A stretch of 64,000 nt of DNA from Pradoshia eiseniae (GTDB lineage: Bacteria; Bacillota; Bacilli; Bacillales; Pradoshiaceae). The translations under genes were made by a program, and so were the position numbers. Below are positions 26,068 through 35,499 of the stretch, in pieces (the first letter of the stretch is position 1; each line of letters starts with the position of its first letter). Under the pieces are notes generated by a model, which did not search any database, was not told where the DNA came from, and was given only the letters and a program-made list of their open reading frames with translations. The stretch spans positions 605,931 to 669,930 of the forward strand of contig NZ_PKOZ01000001.1 of NCBI RefSeq assembly GCF_002946355.1, given 5' to 3'.

Positions 26068-26649
26068 ATGAAGCTGAAGAGAATTAACTCCAAGAAGGTT
26101 AAAGTCTTTATCTCTCAAGAGGAACTAGAAGAAAAAGAGATGAATCCGATTAAGATGAAGATTCAGGTTCCTGATAGCCATCTCTTTTTTTATCGAATTG
26201 TGATAGAGGCGTTAGAAGAAATGGAATACACCATAGATAGCAATATCCTAATGGATATTTACTCCTATCCAGGCTATGGGATTTATATGATGATTAAAAC
26301 GGATGAAGACCGATATGCCAGTCAGAATGAAGAGATGGATAATACATTGTCCATTCAGTTTGTTGAACAAGATCATTTCATTTTTGAATTTACTGATTTT
26401 GAAGATGTGGTGGATGCCTGTAAAATTCTATATGGGAAATGGAGTGCAGCCGGGTATTTATATCATCTGAGCTCAGCATATTATATGAAGATCGAGGGAG
26501 TAATGGAGGAAGAAGCTGCCTCCGTGGCAGCCATTATGCTAGAGTATGGGGAGCTATCCTCATTGACAGAGGATTTCTTGCTCGAAAAAGGATTGAGGGT
26601 ATACCATGATAACATAATTCCTGTCATGATTGAATATTTTAATGATTAA
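26068..26649 (+). CDS. mecB: MecA paralogue MecB (YpbH), ClpC adaptor
   Basis: A 193-residue protein with the MecA family layout: a small N-terminal substrate-binding part (MKLKRINSKKVKVFISQEEL), a charged linker with LSIQF, and a C-terminal ClpC-binding domain (ending VYHDNIIPVMIEYF). In B. subtilis YpbH binds ClpC and affects competence and sporulation. ATG 26068 is 8 nt from AGGAGGAC; the TTG at 26062 is too close. A terminator follows. Confidence 0.88.
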   Translation: MKLKRINSKKVKVFISQEELEEKEMNPIKMKIQVPDSHLFFYRIVIEALEEMEYTIDSNILMDIYSYPGYGIYMMIKTDEDRYASQNEEMDNTLSIQFVEQDHFIFEFTDFEDVVDACKILYGKWSAAGYLYHLSSAYYMKIEGVMEEEAASVAAIMLEYGELSSLTEDFLLEKGLRVYHDNIIPVMIEYFND

Positions 26650-26679
26650 AGCCACTAGTTAGTTTAGTGGTTCTTTTTT
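26650..26679 (+). terminator. Terminator after mecB
   Basis: Stem AGCCACTA/TAGTGGTT (one G-T pair) is followed by CTTTTTT. Confidence 0.8.
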
Positions 26680-27031
26680 GACCTTAAATGACGGAGAGGA
26701 TTTTGTATGTGCATTAGCTTTGTGAAATATAGAGAAATGAGCAGATATAATATGGTTTATATTGGAAGTGGATGTTAGAATGAGAGAGACAGTCTTCTTG
26801 CACTTCTTATAAACATTTGAGTATACTGTTATTGAGTGTAAATATAGACAAGTCTAAATGTTTGGTTTTTTGAAAAACAGTTCTTTTTTTATTTTAATAT
26901 AGTTTTTAATTCATTGTTAATATGGTGAATACTGCAAGCGAAGCGTGTGTTATTTCCGGATAGATATAGATATATATAGATTTATCTGGATAAATAAATA
27001 GATTACTATTTATCTCTAGGAGGTACTAAGA
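26680..27031 (+). other. 352-bp leader region of the glutamate dehydrogenase gene
   Basis: An AT-rich region with a 23-codon open frame at 26707-26778 preceded by GGAGAGGA, runs of TAGATATA repeats at about 26960-26982, and an inverted repeat GATAAATA/TATTTATC (about 26990-27013) directly before the gudB ribosome binding site AGGAGGT. No convincing sigma-L (-12/-24) promoter was seen. The inverted repeat could sequester sequence near the ribosome binding site. Confidence 0.4.
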
Positions 27032-28297
27032 ATGTCAGCCGACCACCAAACCAATGAAGATAGACTGGATGTATTGAAATCTACGCAAACGGTCATCCAT
27101 AAGGCATTGGATAAACTCGGATATCAGGAAGAAGTATATGAATTATTGAAAGAGCCGTTAAGGATGCTTACCGTGAAGATACCGGTCAAAATGGATGATG
27201 GTACAGTCAAGGTATTTACTGGCTATCGTGCTCAGCATAATGATGCGATTGGACCTACAAAGGGCGGAATCAGATTCCATCCGAATGTAACGGAAAAAGA
27301 GATTAAGGCTTTATCTATTTGGATGAGTTTAAAGTGCGGGATTGTGGACTTGCCATATGGAGGGGCAAAAGGCGGTATTATCTGTGATCCTAGAAATATG
27401 TCATTCCGTGAACTGGAGAGACTGAGCCGCGGGTATGTCCGTGCAATCAGTCAGGTTGTAGGACCAACTAAAGATATCCCGGCGCCGGATGTTTTCACGA
27501 ATTCGCAGATTATGGCGTGGATGATGGATGAGTATAGCCGGATGGATGAATTTAATTCACCTGGATTTATTACAGGAAAACCGCTCGTGCTGGGAGGATC
27601 TCACGGACGTGAAACCGCTACTGCTAAGGGTGTAACTATATGTATACGAGAAGCCGCAAAAAAGCGCGGAATCGATATAAAAGGGGCTAGGGTTGTCGTT
27701 CAAGGGTTTGGGAATGCAGGAAGTTTCCTGGCTAAATTTATGCATGACAGCGGAGCAAAGGTCATTGGAATTTCTGATGCGCAAGGAGCTTTATATGACC
27801 CTGAAGGCCTGGATATTGATTACCTTTTAGACAGGCGTGACAGCTTTGGGACGGTGACGAATCTGTTCCAAAATACGATAACGAATAAAGAACTATTGGA
27901 ACTTGAATGTGATGTGCTCGTTCCAGCAGCGATTGAAAACCAAATCACTGATGAGAATGCACATAATATTAAAGCAAAGATTGTGGTGGAAGCAGCAAAT
28001 GGACCGACCACTCTTGAAGGAACGAAAATCCTCACTGAGCGCGGCATTTTGCTTGTTCCAGATGTCTTGGCGTCAGCAGGAGGAGTCACGGTTTCCTATT
28101 TCGAGTGGGTTCAGAATAACCAAGGCTATTATTGGACTGAGGAAGAAGTGGAAGAGAAGTTGGAGAAAGTCATGGTCCGCTCCTTTAACAGCATTTACGA
28201 TACTGCCAATACGCGCAAGGTGGACATGAGATTGGCTGCCTATATGATTGGGGTACGTAAGATGGCTGAGGCTTCCCGTTTCAGAGGCTGGATTTAA
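27032..28297 (+). CDS. gudB: NAD-dependent glutamate dehydrogenase
   Basis: A 421-residue hexameric-type glutamate dehydrogenase that deaminates glutamate to 2-oxoglutarate. Substrate and catalytic lysines are in GPTKGGIRFHP, MSLKCGIVDLPYGGAKGG, and the NAD fold appears as VQGFGNAGSF. The inactivating 9-bp duplication known in laboratory B. subtilis gudB is absent from the LKCGIVDLP region, so the enzyme should be active. Position beside mecB and ypdA favours GudB over RocG, but the two are hard to tell apart by eye. AGGAGGT precedes the ATG. Confidence 0.93.
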   Translation: MSADHQTNEDRLDVLKSTQTVIHKALDKLGYQEEVYELLKEPLRMLTVKIPVKMDDGTVKVFTGYRAQHNDAIGPTKGGIRFHPNVTEKEIKALSIWMSLKCGIVDLPYGGAKGGIICDPRNMSFRELERLSRGYVRAISQVVGPTKDIPAPDVFTNSQIMAWMMDEYSRMDEFNSPGFITGKPLVLGGSHGRETATAKGVTICIREAAKKRGIDIKGARVVVQGFGNAGSFLAKFMHDSGAKVIGISDAQGALYDPEGLDIDYLLDRRDSFGTVTNLFQNTITNKELLELECDVLVPAAIENQITDENAHNIKAKIVVEAANGPTTLEGTKILTERGILLVPDVLASAGGVTVSYFEWVQNNQGYYWTEEEVEEKLEKVMVRSFNSIYDTANTRKVDMRLAAYMIGVRKMAEASRFRGWI

Positions 28298-28312
28298 TAG
28301 AATGCTAACAAG

Positions 28313-28346
28313 AAAAGTTTTCTGTCTTATGATGGAAAGCTTTTTT
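28313..28346 (+). terminator. Terminator after gudB
   Basis: Stem AAAGTTTTC/GGAAAGCTTT with one G-T pair is followed by TTTTTTG. Confidence 0.75.
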
Positions 28347-28455
28347 GTATGCTTATTATGGGTTAATATAATATAGGTGTTATTCTAATATGGCAATTAC
28401 TGCAACCAGCTTTGGTATGCATATATAGACAGCCTGCATATAGGAGGAGAAACAG

Positions 28456-29433
28456 ATGGCATTTGAGGATGCAATTATAATCGGTGGAGGTCCTTGCGGG
28501 ATGCAAGCGGCAATCAGCCTTAAAGAAATTGGAAAGAACCCATTGATCATCGAGAAAGGGAACATCGTGAATGCTATTTATCACTACCCTACCCATCAGA
28601 CGTTCTTTTCAACAAGCGACAAGTTAGAAATAGGAGATGTGGCCTTCATTACACAAAACCGCAAGCCCGTCCGTCTCCAAGCCTTAACGTATTACCGTGA
28701 AGTGGCGAATCGGAAGGAGCTTAGGGTCAATACATATGAACGAGTATTATCTGCTGTAAAAAGGGATGACGGGCTCTTTGTTGTCACCACGACCAAAGGG
28801 CAGTATGAGACGCCTTATGTTGTCCTTGCCACAGGTTATTATGACCAGCCGAATAGACTGGATGTTCCTGGAGAGGATCTCGATAAGGTCTTCCATTACT
28901 TTAAGGAAGGGCATCCTTATCATAATCAGGATGTGGTGGTTATCGGCGGCAAGAATTCAAGTGTAGATGCAGCCATGGAGCTGGCGATGGCAGGTGCGAG
29001 AGTGACCGTAATCTATCGCGGAGCTTCGTACTCCCCAAGTATTAAACCATGGATTCTCCCGGAATTTGAGTCCCTGGTACGTCATGGCAAGGTTAAGATG
29101 GAATTTAATGCGCATGTCCGAGAAATCAAACCTGAATCCGTCATTTATGAAAAAGATGGGATTCGTAATGAAATCAAAAATGATTATGTATTTGCCATGA
29201 TCGGCTACCATCCTGATTTTGATTTCCTGAGCAAATGCGGAATCAAGTATGATGAACAGAGCGGTAAGCCTATCATTAATGATGAAACAATGGAAACGAA
29301 TGTGGAGCAGTTATATATTGCCGGCGTGATTGCGGCAGGGAGAAATGCCAATGAAATTTTTATTGAGAACGGCCGATTCCACGGGGGTAAAATTGCGCAT
29401 TCAATTGCAGAAAAAGAAAAGAATGAAAAGTAA
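28456..29433 (+). CDS. ypdA: Bacillithiol disulfide reductase YpdA
   Basis: A 325-residue flavoprotein of the thioredoxin-reductase-like fold. The FAD Rossmann motif IIGGGPCGMQAA is at residues 8-19, and the NADPH site VIGGKNSSVDAA near 160-171. There is no CxxC pair, as expected for YpdA, which reduces bacillithiol disulfide with NADPH. A final FAD segment (YIAGVIAAG) lies near 285. AGGAGGAGA precedes the ATG. The presence of YpdA implies a bacillithiol-using organism. Confidence 0.95.
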   Translation: MAFEDAIIIGGGPCGMQAAISLKEIGKNPLIIEKGNIVNAIYHYPTHQTFFSTSDKLEIGDVAFITQNRKPVRLQALTYYREVANRKELRVNTYERVLSAVKRDDGLFVVTTTKGQYETPYVVLATGYYDQPNRLDVPGEDLDKVFHYFKEGHPYHNQDVVVIGGKNSSVDAAMELAMAGARVTVIYRGASYSPSIKPWILPEFESLVRHGKVKMEFNAHVREIKPESVIYEKDGIRNEIKNDYVFAMIGYHPDFDFLSKCGIKYDEQSGKPIINDETMETNVEQLYIAGVIAAGRNANEIFIENGRFHGGKIAHSIAEKEKNEK

Positions 29434-29454
29434 GACGGAGATAGAGGTGCAAGT

Positions 29455-30423
29455 ATGAAAAAAATATCATTAATCACTACTGGCGGCACGATTGCTAGTA
29501 AGGAAATGTCAAAGGGACTTCTGGATTCGGGGGCATTAAGCGGGGATGAACTGGCTTCCTTATGCCAATTGCCTGACGGATTTGATATTAAAGTAATCGA
29601 CCTGTTCCAGAAGCCTTCCATGCATATCAATTTTGATATGATGACAGCCGTTAAAGAGGCAATCGAAAAAGAGCTAGAGGACAAGAGTGTGACTGGAGTT
29701 GTTGTTACTCATGGGACAGACTCGCTTGAAGAAACGGCCTATTTTCTTGATTTAACAACAAATGATTCCCGACCTATTGTGGTTACCGGTTCACAGCGCT
29801 CCCCGCAAGAGGTTGGAACAGATGTTTATTCAAATTTGCGCAACTCTATTTTCGTTGCCGCAAATGAATTGCTGCACGATGTAGGCGTCCTTGTCGTATT
29901 TAATGAGCGAATTTATTCCGCCCGATATGTAAAGAAAGTGCACGCCTCTAACCTCCAAGGCTTTGAATCCTTTGGTTATGGATATTTAGGCATCATCGAT
30001 AATGATCTGGTCAGTGTGTACCAAAAGCCCATTTATCATGAATCATATGAGATAGATGGGAATAAGATTCCAAGGGTGGAAATTGTGAAATGCTATACGG
30101 GCTCTGATGGTCTATTCATTGATGCAGCCGTTCAGAATGGTGTGCAAGGTATTGTCCTAGAAGGGGTTGGCAGAGGGCAGGTAACTCCTTATATGCTGGA
30201 TTCAATTCAAAACGCTCTTGATAAAGGGGTAACGGTTGTGATGACCACAAGTGCCGAGGAGGGCAAGGTCTATCCGGCATACGGTTATGTCGGCAGTGCT
30301 CATGATTTGCGGAGCAGAGGCGTCATTCTTGGAGAGGATTATGACAGCAAGAAGGCAAGAATTAAGCTGGCGGTCTTATTGGCGAACGGTAAAAGAGATA
30401 TTGAACAAGCATTTAAGCTATGA
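29455..30423 (+). CDS. ansA: Type I L-asparaginase
   Basis: A 322-residue asparaginase hydrolysing L-asparagine to aspartate and ammonia. The two active-site threonines are in TTGGTIAS (residues 8-15) and THGTDSLEE (near 84-92). There is no signal peptide, so it is the cytoplasmic type. It lies 21 bp after ypdA, suggesting co-transcription, with AGAGGTG as ribosome binding site. B. subtilis carries ansA elsewhere, next to ansB; here no aspartase gene follows. Confidence 0.93.
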   Translation: MKKISLITTGGTIASKEMSKGLLDSGALSGDELASLCQLPDGFDIKVIDLFQKPSMHINFDMMTAVKEAIEKELEDKSVTGVVVTHGTDSLEETAYFLDLTTNDSRPIVVTGSQRSPQEVGTDVYSNLRNSIFVAANELLHDVGVLVVFNERIYSARYVKKVHASNLQGFESFGYGYLGIIDNDLVSVYQKPIYHESYEIDGNKIPRVEIVKCYTGSDGLFIDAAVQNGVQGIVLEGVGRGQVTPYMLDSIQNALDKGVTVVMTTSAEEGKVYPAYGYVGSAHDLRSRGVILGEDYDSKKARIKLAVLLANGKRDIEQAFKL

Positions 30424-30513
30424 CTTTTGTCTCAAAAAGAATTTCAAACGGATGTATTTTAATCAAGTACATGGTAGGATAGATGGTAAGTATGGGAGAG
30501 GAAGGAGTATGCC

Positions 30514-31188
30514 ATGTTAAATATCGTAACCGCAGGGGTTGCTCCTGGTTTAGCCCTGCTTATCTATTTCTATTTGAAAGACCAATATAATACGGAACCG
30601 ATCTCGGTTGTGCTAAAGGCTTTTATATATGGGGCGCTGATTGTTATGCCTGTCATGTTCCTTCAATATGTCTTTGATGCAGAAGGCATCCTTATCGCTA
30701 ATTGGGCAGACGCTTTTCTGGCAAAGGGGCTTATCGAGGAATTGCTGAAATGGGGAATTTTCCTCTTGCTCATATACGGTCATGTTGAATTTGATGAACC
30801 GTATGACGGAATTGTATACGGTGTTGCGATTTCACTCGGATTTGCAACCTTTGAGAATATTCTCTATTTATTCACTAATGGGGTTGAATATGCGTGGGGA
30901 AGAGCGATATTCCCGGTTTCCAGCCATGGACTTTTTGGGGTAATCATGGGCTTTTATTTTGGAAAGGCTAAATTTTCGAAAGAAAAGCGCCTTAAATACA
31001 TGGCGGTCGCCCTCATAATTCCTTTCCTCTTGCATGGACTATTTAATTATATTCTCATGATGGAGGTCAACTGGTACGTATATTTAATTCCATTCATGTT
31101 CTTCCTTTGGGGACTTGGACTTTGGAAAGTAAAGAAAGCCCGAATCTTAACTGAAAAAGCTTTTAAGCAGTCTTATGAAAGTCTATAA
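30514..31188 (+). CDS. prsW: Intramembrane protease PrsW
   Basis: A 224-residue polytopic membrane protease with about eight helices. The catalytic glutamates (IEELLKW) and conserved histidines (VSSHGLFG, LLHGLFNY) of the PrsW family are visible. In B. subtilis PrsW makes the first cut in the anti-sigma factor RsiW, releasing sigma-W after envelope stress. Neither rsiW nor sigW lies in this window. AGGAGTATGCC precedes the ATG. Position after ypdA is conserved. Confidence 0.94.
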   Translation: MLNIVTAGVAPGLALLIYFYLKDQYNTEPISVVLKAFIYGALIVMPVMFLQYVFDAEGILIANWADAFLAKGLIEELLKWGIFLLLIYGHVEFDEPYDGIVYGVAISLGFATFENILYLFTNGVEYAWGRAIFPVSSHGLFGVIMGFYFGKAKFSKEKRLKYMAVALIIPFLLHGLFNYILMMEVNWYVYLIPFMFFLWGLGLWKVKKARILTEKAFKQSYESL

Positions 31189-31195
31189 AAATTTT

Positions 31196-31229
31196 GCTCT
31201 TCATTCATTAGGGATGAAGAGTTTTTTTG
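31196..31229 (+). terminator. Terminator after prsW
   Basis: Stem CTCTTCAT/ATGAAGAG (31197-31204 with 31214-31221) is followed by seven T. Confidence 0.9.
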
Positions 31230-31309
31230 TTAATCCGTCCAGTTGAATATTTTATAAGAGAATGCAAAAACTACCCTTACTGTCATTACTATTTCAGGAG
31301 GGCTTATGT

Positions 31310-32158
31310 ATGAAAGGGTTAGCAAGAAAAGCATTTTCCTGCCTATTGATTGGCTTCGTTCTATCATCGCTGCCTAGCTATAACAAGGATGTATCTGCGT
31401 TCTCAAACCAGGTCATTCAAAAAGGGGCAACTGGTGATGATGTCATAGAGCTGCAGGCACGACTGCAGAATATAGGCTATTATCATGGTCAAATAGACGG
31501 CGTATTCGGCTGGGGGACCTATTGGGCGCTCCGTAATTTCCAGGAAAACTATGGTCTGCCAGTAGATGGGCTTGCAGGAGAGACAACAAAGAGGAAATTA
31601 TCCAATGCATCAAATTTTAATAAATCTTGGGTTCATCAGCAAATTAACGCAGGCAATACCTTCACGTATTATCAAGGAGTGCCAATCGAGAATCAGGTGA
31701 AAAAGTCAACCTCAGGAGGCACAGCGTCAACAAATAAAAATAATGCAACTTCCAAACCAACAACATCTACAAGCGCTACTGCGGCCAATATCCCTTCAGG
31801 ATTCTCAGAAAGTGATATAAATCTGATGGCCAATGCGGTATATGGAGAAGCGCGCGGGGAGCCGTATGAAGGGCAAGTTGCCGTAGCGGCTGTCATATTG
31901 AATCGCGTTCAAAGTGCATCTTTCCCGAACACGGTATCCGGAGTCATTTTCCAGCCGGGTGCTTTTACAGCCGTGGCAGATGGGCAGATTTGGCTGACGC
32001 CAAATGAACGGGCTAAGCAAGCGGTCATGGATGCAATGAACGGATGGGACCCTACCGGTGAAGCAGAATATTACTTTAATCCAGAAACTGCTACAAGTGC
32101 TTGGATATGGTCAAGACCGCAAATAAAACAAATCGGCAAGCATATTTTCTGCCGTTAA
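31310..32158 (+). CDS. sleB: Spore cortex-lytic enzyme SleB
   Basis: A 282-residue secreted lytic transglycosylase acting on cortex muramic-delta-lactam peptidoglycan at germination. A signal peptide (about 1-29) is followed by a peptidoglycan-binding domain (GATGDDVIELQARLQNIGYY, about 40-100), a Thr/Ser-rich linker (about 130-155) and the hydrolase_2 domain whose catalytic Glu is in YGEARGEPYEGQ. ATG 31310 follows AGGAGGGC at 8 nt; the upstream ATG at 31262 lacks a ribosome binding site. It forms an operon with ypeB. Sigma-G control is expected in the forespore, but I did not place the promoter. Confidence 0.96.
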   Translation: MKGLARKAFSCLLIGFVLSSLPSYNKDVSAFSNQVIQKGATGDDVIELQARLQNIGYYHGQIDGVFGWGTYWALRNFQENYGLPVDGLAGETTKRKLSNASNFNKSWVHQQINAGNTFTYYQGVPIENQVKKSTSGGTASTNKNNATSKPTTSTSATAANIPSGFSESDINLMANAVYGEARGEPYEGQVAVAAVILNRVQSASFPNTVSGVIFQPGAFTAVADGQIWLTPNERAKQAVMDAMNGWDPTGEAEYYFNPETATSAWIWSRPQIKQIGKHIFCR

Positions 32159-32170
32159 GGGGTGAGTAAA

Positions 32171-33523
32171 TTGATTAGAAATATACTGATCGGAGTATTG
32201 GCAATTGGTCTGGCAGGGACTGCATATTGGGGGTACACCCAAAAGCAGGAAAAAGACGCTCTATTAATTAATGCAGAGAATACGTATCAGCGTGCATTCA
32301 ATGATCTTGCTTATGATATGGATGTTTTGAACGATAAGATTGGGACGACATTAGCCATGAATTCCCGCGAGTCTTTATCACCCGCACTGGTAGATGTATG
32401 GCGGATTACTAATTCGGCTCATGGAAGCGTAGGACAGCTGCCGCTTACATTGATGCCATTTCATGAGACGGAAGCATTTCTAACGAAAATTGGTGATTTT
32501 GCTTATCAAACATCAGTTCGCGATCTTGATAAATCTCCTCTAACAGATCAGGAATATAAGACACTCGAAGGCTTGTATAAGAATTCATCCGAAATTCAAG
32601 GAGAGCTTCGAAAGGTTCAAAGCGAGATAATGTCCAATAATCTGAAATGGACTGACGTTGAGATGGTTCTTGCACAAGCAGAAGGTGATGAACCGCAGGA
32701 TAATCTTGTTATTGATGGCTTAAAGACGATTGAGAAAAATGCGAAATCCTATGGCCAGAAAGATGACTATGGGACAGCCTTTACATCGTCTCCAAAAAAA
32801 ATTACCTATGATCATATAAATGATAAAGTTATCTCGCGTAAAGAGGCCATTAAGCATGCGAAGGAGTATGCCAATGTTACGAATGCAAAATCGGTTAAGG
32901 TAACGGAAAATAAAGATGGTTCTAACTATGATTTCTATCATGTGAGCATGAATGTTCGTGATGGAGAGAATGTCGATGTTGATTTAACGAAAAAGGGCGG
33001 ATACCCAATCTACATCATCAATGATCGCGCAGTTGGAAAAGCTAAGATCAGCTTAAATGACGGGTTCAAGAAGGCTGAAAGCTATTTGAAGAAAATGGGC
33101 TATAAAAACATTGGCCTATATGAGAGCACCCAATATCAAAATGTAGGCGTTTATACCTTTGTGACAGAATTAAATACTGTACCAGTCTATGAAGAAGCAA
33201 TCAAAATTAAGGTTGGCCTGGATGATGGCACCATAGTTGGTCTGGTTGCAGAGGATTATTTGCAAAATCATAAGGACCGGACGATTGGCAAGCCTAAAAT
33301 TAGTGAAGAAGAAGCAAGAAAATCAATCAATCCTAAAGTGAAAATCATGGACCAAAAGCTCTCCATGCTCACTAATGACCTTTATGAAGATGTGCTATGC
33401 TATGAGTTTATGGGCACGATTGGAAATGACACATATCGCATTTACATCAACGCAGAAAACGGCAAGGAAGAGAAAGTGGAGAAAATGCACGAGGCAGCCA
33501 AGGTATATAATAAGGTGTCCTAA
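32171..33523 (+). CDS. ypeB: Germination protein YpeB
   Basis: A 450-residue protein needed for SleB localisation and activity in spores. An N-terminal transmembrane helix (about 2-20) precedes a helical region with the conserved KIGTTLAMNSRESLSPALVD, and PepSY domains fill the C-terminal half (for example the KKGGYPIYIIND segment). I chose the TTG at 32171 (reading IRNILIGVLAIG), preceded by GGGGTGAG and matching the B. subtilis start; the GTG at 32162 is upstream of proper spacing. It follows sleB by 12 bp and ends at a hairpin. Confidence 0.96.
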   Translation: MIRNILIGVLAIGLAGTAYWGYTQKQEKDALLINAENTYQRAFNDLAYDMDVLNDKIGTTLAMNSRESLSPALVDVWRITNSAHGSVGQLPLTLMPFHETEAFLTKIGDFAYQTSVRDLDKSPLTDQEYKTLEGLYKNSSEIQGELRKVQSEIMSNNLKWTDVEMVLAQAEGDEPQDNLVIDGLKTIEKNAKSYGQKDDYGTAFTSSPKKITYDHINDKVISRKEAIKHAKEYANVTNAKSVKVTENKDGSNYDFYHVSMNVRDGENVDVDLTKKGGYPIYIINDRAVGKAKISLNDGFKKAESYLKKMGYKNIGLYESTQYQNVGVYTFVTELNTVPVYEEAIKIKVGLDDGTIVGLVAEDYLQNHKDRTIGKPKISEEEARKSINPKVKIMDQKLSMLTNDLYEDVLCYEFMGTIGNDTYRIYINAENGKEEKVEKMHEAAKVYNKVS

Positions 33524-33535
33524 GTAAATGAAATG

Positions 33536-33568
33536 AGCCGGGATAAAAATATCCCGGCTATATTTATG
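33536..33568 (+). terminator. Terminator after ypeB
   Basis: A 10-bp stem (AGCCGGGATA with TATCCCGGCT) and AAAA loop are followed by the modest T-rich tail ATATTTATG. Confidence 0.75.
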
Positions 33569-33786
33569 TTCACTCAAGTGGACTGCATCAGATTTCGTTC
33601 AGGTATAGTCTAAAGGGAATTGATTTCTTTCTGTTCAGATCAGTGTTTAGGTGACTTTTTTGTTGAATATATAGATATGGCTATACTAGCTCGCTCGTTT
33701 GCATGACGGCTTGTGAAAAGAATAAAGGTATTCGCTGATTAAACTCCAATCTCATGGTTACACTTATCCTAAAGGGGTGCGGATAT

Positions 33787-33972
33787 ATGGAAGCGGTAGA
33801 ACGTATTATCAAGAAAATGATTTTCATTCAAGTGGTATTTTTATTGTTTTTTCAACTATTCTTCCACAGAGATGATACGTTTCATAAATGGAAAACGCTG
33901 GTTCAATATGAAGGAGTATTGAAGGAAAATTATTCATCGATTGTGGAGACACTCTCGGGAGGCCGGCCATAG
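33787..33972 (+). CDS. ypfB: DUF5359 small membrane protein YpfB
   Basis: A 61-residue protein with a short basic N terminus (EAVERIIKK), one hydrophobic helix (about 10-27, FIQVVFLLFFQLFF) and a charged tail. It matches YpfB, found before cmk in Bacillus. Its function is unknown. ATG 33787 follows AAAGGGGTG at good spacing. In B. subtilis the PilZ gene ypfA (motI) lies between ypeB and ypfB; only 260 bp of non-coding sequence is found here. Confidence 0.8.
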   Translation: MEAVERIIKKMIFIQVVFLLFFQLFFHRDDTFHKWKTLVQYEGVLKENYSSIVETLSGGRP

Positions 33973-33981
33973 GGAGCGGAG

Positions 33982-34011
33982 GGCAAAGTGTTTACGCTTT
34001 GTCTTCTTTTT
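33982..34011 (+). terminator. Terminator after ypfB
   Basis: A 9-bp stem (GGCAAAGTG with CGCTTTGTC, including G-T pairs) and TTTA loop are followed by TTCTTTTT. Confidence 0.8.
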
Positions 34012-34093
34012 GTATGGAGTTGGTTCTTTATAATTTAAAAAGCTGTGTTAAAATAAGCTTGTAGTAGATTTGTATGACAACAAGGAGGAACAA

Positions 34094-34774
34094 ATGGAAA
34101 AGAAACTCTCAATTGCTATCGATGGACCTGCGGCTGCAGGGAAAAGTACCGTAGCAAAAATTATCGCAAAAAAATTATCCTACATATATATTGATACAGG
34201 TGCTATGTATAGAGCGTTAACCTATAAAGCGCTCCAGCAAAACGTCGATCCAAATGATGAACAGGCATTATTCAGCTTGCTGATGGATACGGATATTGCT
34301 TTAAAGAACAATGAAGCAGGCCAAGATGTATTAGTCGACGGTGAAGTGGTTTCAAATGCGGTCAGAACACCAGAAGTGACAAAAAATGTATCAGCAGTAG
34401 CACAGCATAAATTGGTCCGCGAAGAAATGGTAAGGCGCCAGCAGCTTCTTTCTGAGCAAGGCGGAGTGGTAATGGATGGACGTGATATTGGCACTCATGT
34501 TATGCCTAATGCTGAAGTGAAGATCTTCATGCTTGCCAGTGTGGATGAGCGTGCGAAACGCCGACATGATGAGAACCTGTTAAAAGGGTTTGAATCCAAT
34601 CTTGAAGAATTGAAACAGGAGATTGCAGCAAGGGACAAGTTTGATTCTGAACGTGAGGTGTCCCCTCTAAAAAAAGCGGATGATGCGCTTGAACTGGATA
34701 CGACAAGTCTTGCAATTGAAGAGGTCGTAGATGCCATTGTGCGCATTGCACAAGAGAAAGGAGTACATGGATGA
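34094..34774 (+). CDS. cmk: Cytidylate kinase
   Basis: A 226-residue CMP/dCMP kinase. The P-loop [14 protein letters not shown] lies at residues 8-21, followed by the family motif [15 protein letters not shown] and the [10 protein letters not shown] segment near 130-139. It phosphorylates CMP and dCMP for nucleic acid and lipid precursor synthesis. ATG 34094 follows AAGGAGGAACAA; an earlier in-frame start (34070) precedes the ribosome binding site and is rejected. It overlaps plsC by 4 nt (ATGA). Confidence 0.97.
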   Translation: MEKKLSIAIDGPAAAGKSTVAKIIAKKLSYIYIDTGAMYRALTYKALQQNVDPNDEQALFSLLMDTDIALKNNEAGQDVLVDGEVVSNAVRTPEVTKNVSAVAQHKLVREEMVRRQQLLSEQGGVVMDGRDIGTHVMPNAEVKIFMLASVDERAKRRHDENLLKGFESNLEELKQEIAARDKFDSEREVSPLKKADDALELDTTSLAIEEVVDAIVRIAQEKGVHG

Positions 34775-35352
34775 CGTTTTATGGTTTTGCCAGGGGCGTT
34801 GTAAAAACCGTACTCACCCCGCTCTATCGGGTCAAGGTTTATGGGAAAGAAAATTTCCCAGAAACAGGGGGAGTATTATTATGCAGCAATCATATAAGTG
34901 AGCTGGACCCTCCTGTTGTTGGAATATCAGCGCCTAGACCGGTTCATTTTATCGCTAAGGAAGAGCTATTTAATATGCCCGTATTAAAAATGATTCTCCC
35001 GCATGTGAATGCCATACCCATCAAGCGGGGGATGAGTGACAGGAATGCGTTAAGAAAGGGACTGGGTGTCTTGAAGGACGGAAATGTACTCGGTTTATTT
35101 CCAGAAGGAACGCGAAGCAAAACCGGTGAACTAGGAGAAGGTCTGGCAGGAGCGGGGTTCTTTGCTTTACGGACAGAAGCCAAGGTTGTTCCTTGTGCCG
35201 TGATTGGAAACTACAAGCCATTCAGGACTACAAAGGTCGTCTATGGGAAGCCGATTGAGATGGAAGAGCTTCGTAGTAGAAAAGCCTCAGCAGAAGAAGT
35301 GACAAAAGTCATAATGGCTGAAATAAAGGAATTAATTGTTAAAAATAGATAG
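34771..35352 (+). CDS. plsC: 1-acyl-sn-glycerol-3-phosphate acyltransferase
   Basis: A 193-residue acyltransferase making phosphatidic acid from lysophosphatidic acid. The catalytic HX4D motif is NHISELDP (about 45-52), and the substrate motif FPEGTRSK lies near 110-117. A hydrophobic N terminus suggests membrane association. It is translationally coupled to cmk through an ATGA overlap. B. subtilis 168 lacks a plsC copy at this position but many Bacillus species have cmk-plsC-ypfD. Confidence 0.93.
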   Translation: MTFYGFARGVVKTVLTPLYRVKVYGKENFPETGGVLLCSNHISELDPPVVGISAPRPVHFIAKEELFNMPVLKMILPHVNAIPIKRGMSDRNALRKGLGVLKDGNVLGLFPEGTRSKTGELGEGLAGAGFFALRTEAKVVPCAVIGNYKPFRTTKVVYGKPIEMEELRSRKASAEEVTKVIMAEIKELIVKNR

Positions 35353-35499
35353 GGTTACTGCTTGACAAAACCCTGTAATTATAAGAAGTTAGAAAAAAGG
35401 AATAATTTAGAATAGTTTAGTTCCTTAAAAAAAGTGGTATTAAATATAAATTGGAAAACTGTAATTGAAATGAAGCTGTGATTGTTAGGAGGAGTACAT

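Noticed and set aside
26707-26778. 23-codon peptide gene before gudB
   Set aside because: It has a GGAGAGGA site, but it is too short to separate from chance without comparative data; kept only as a note on the leader region.
27300-27400. Inactivating duplication in gudB
   Set aside because: I looked for the 9-bp direct duplication of laboratory B. subtilis gudB in this region and found a single uninterrupted sequence.
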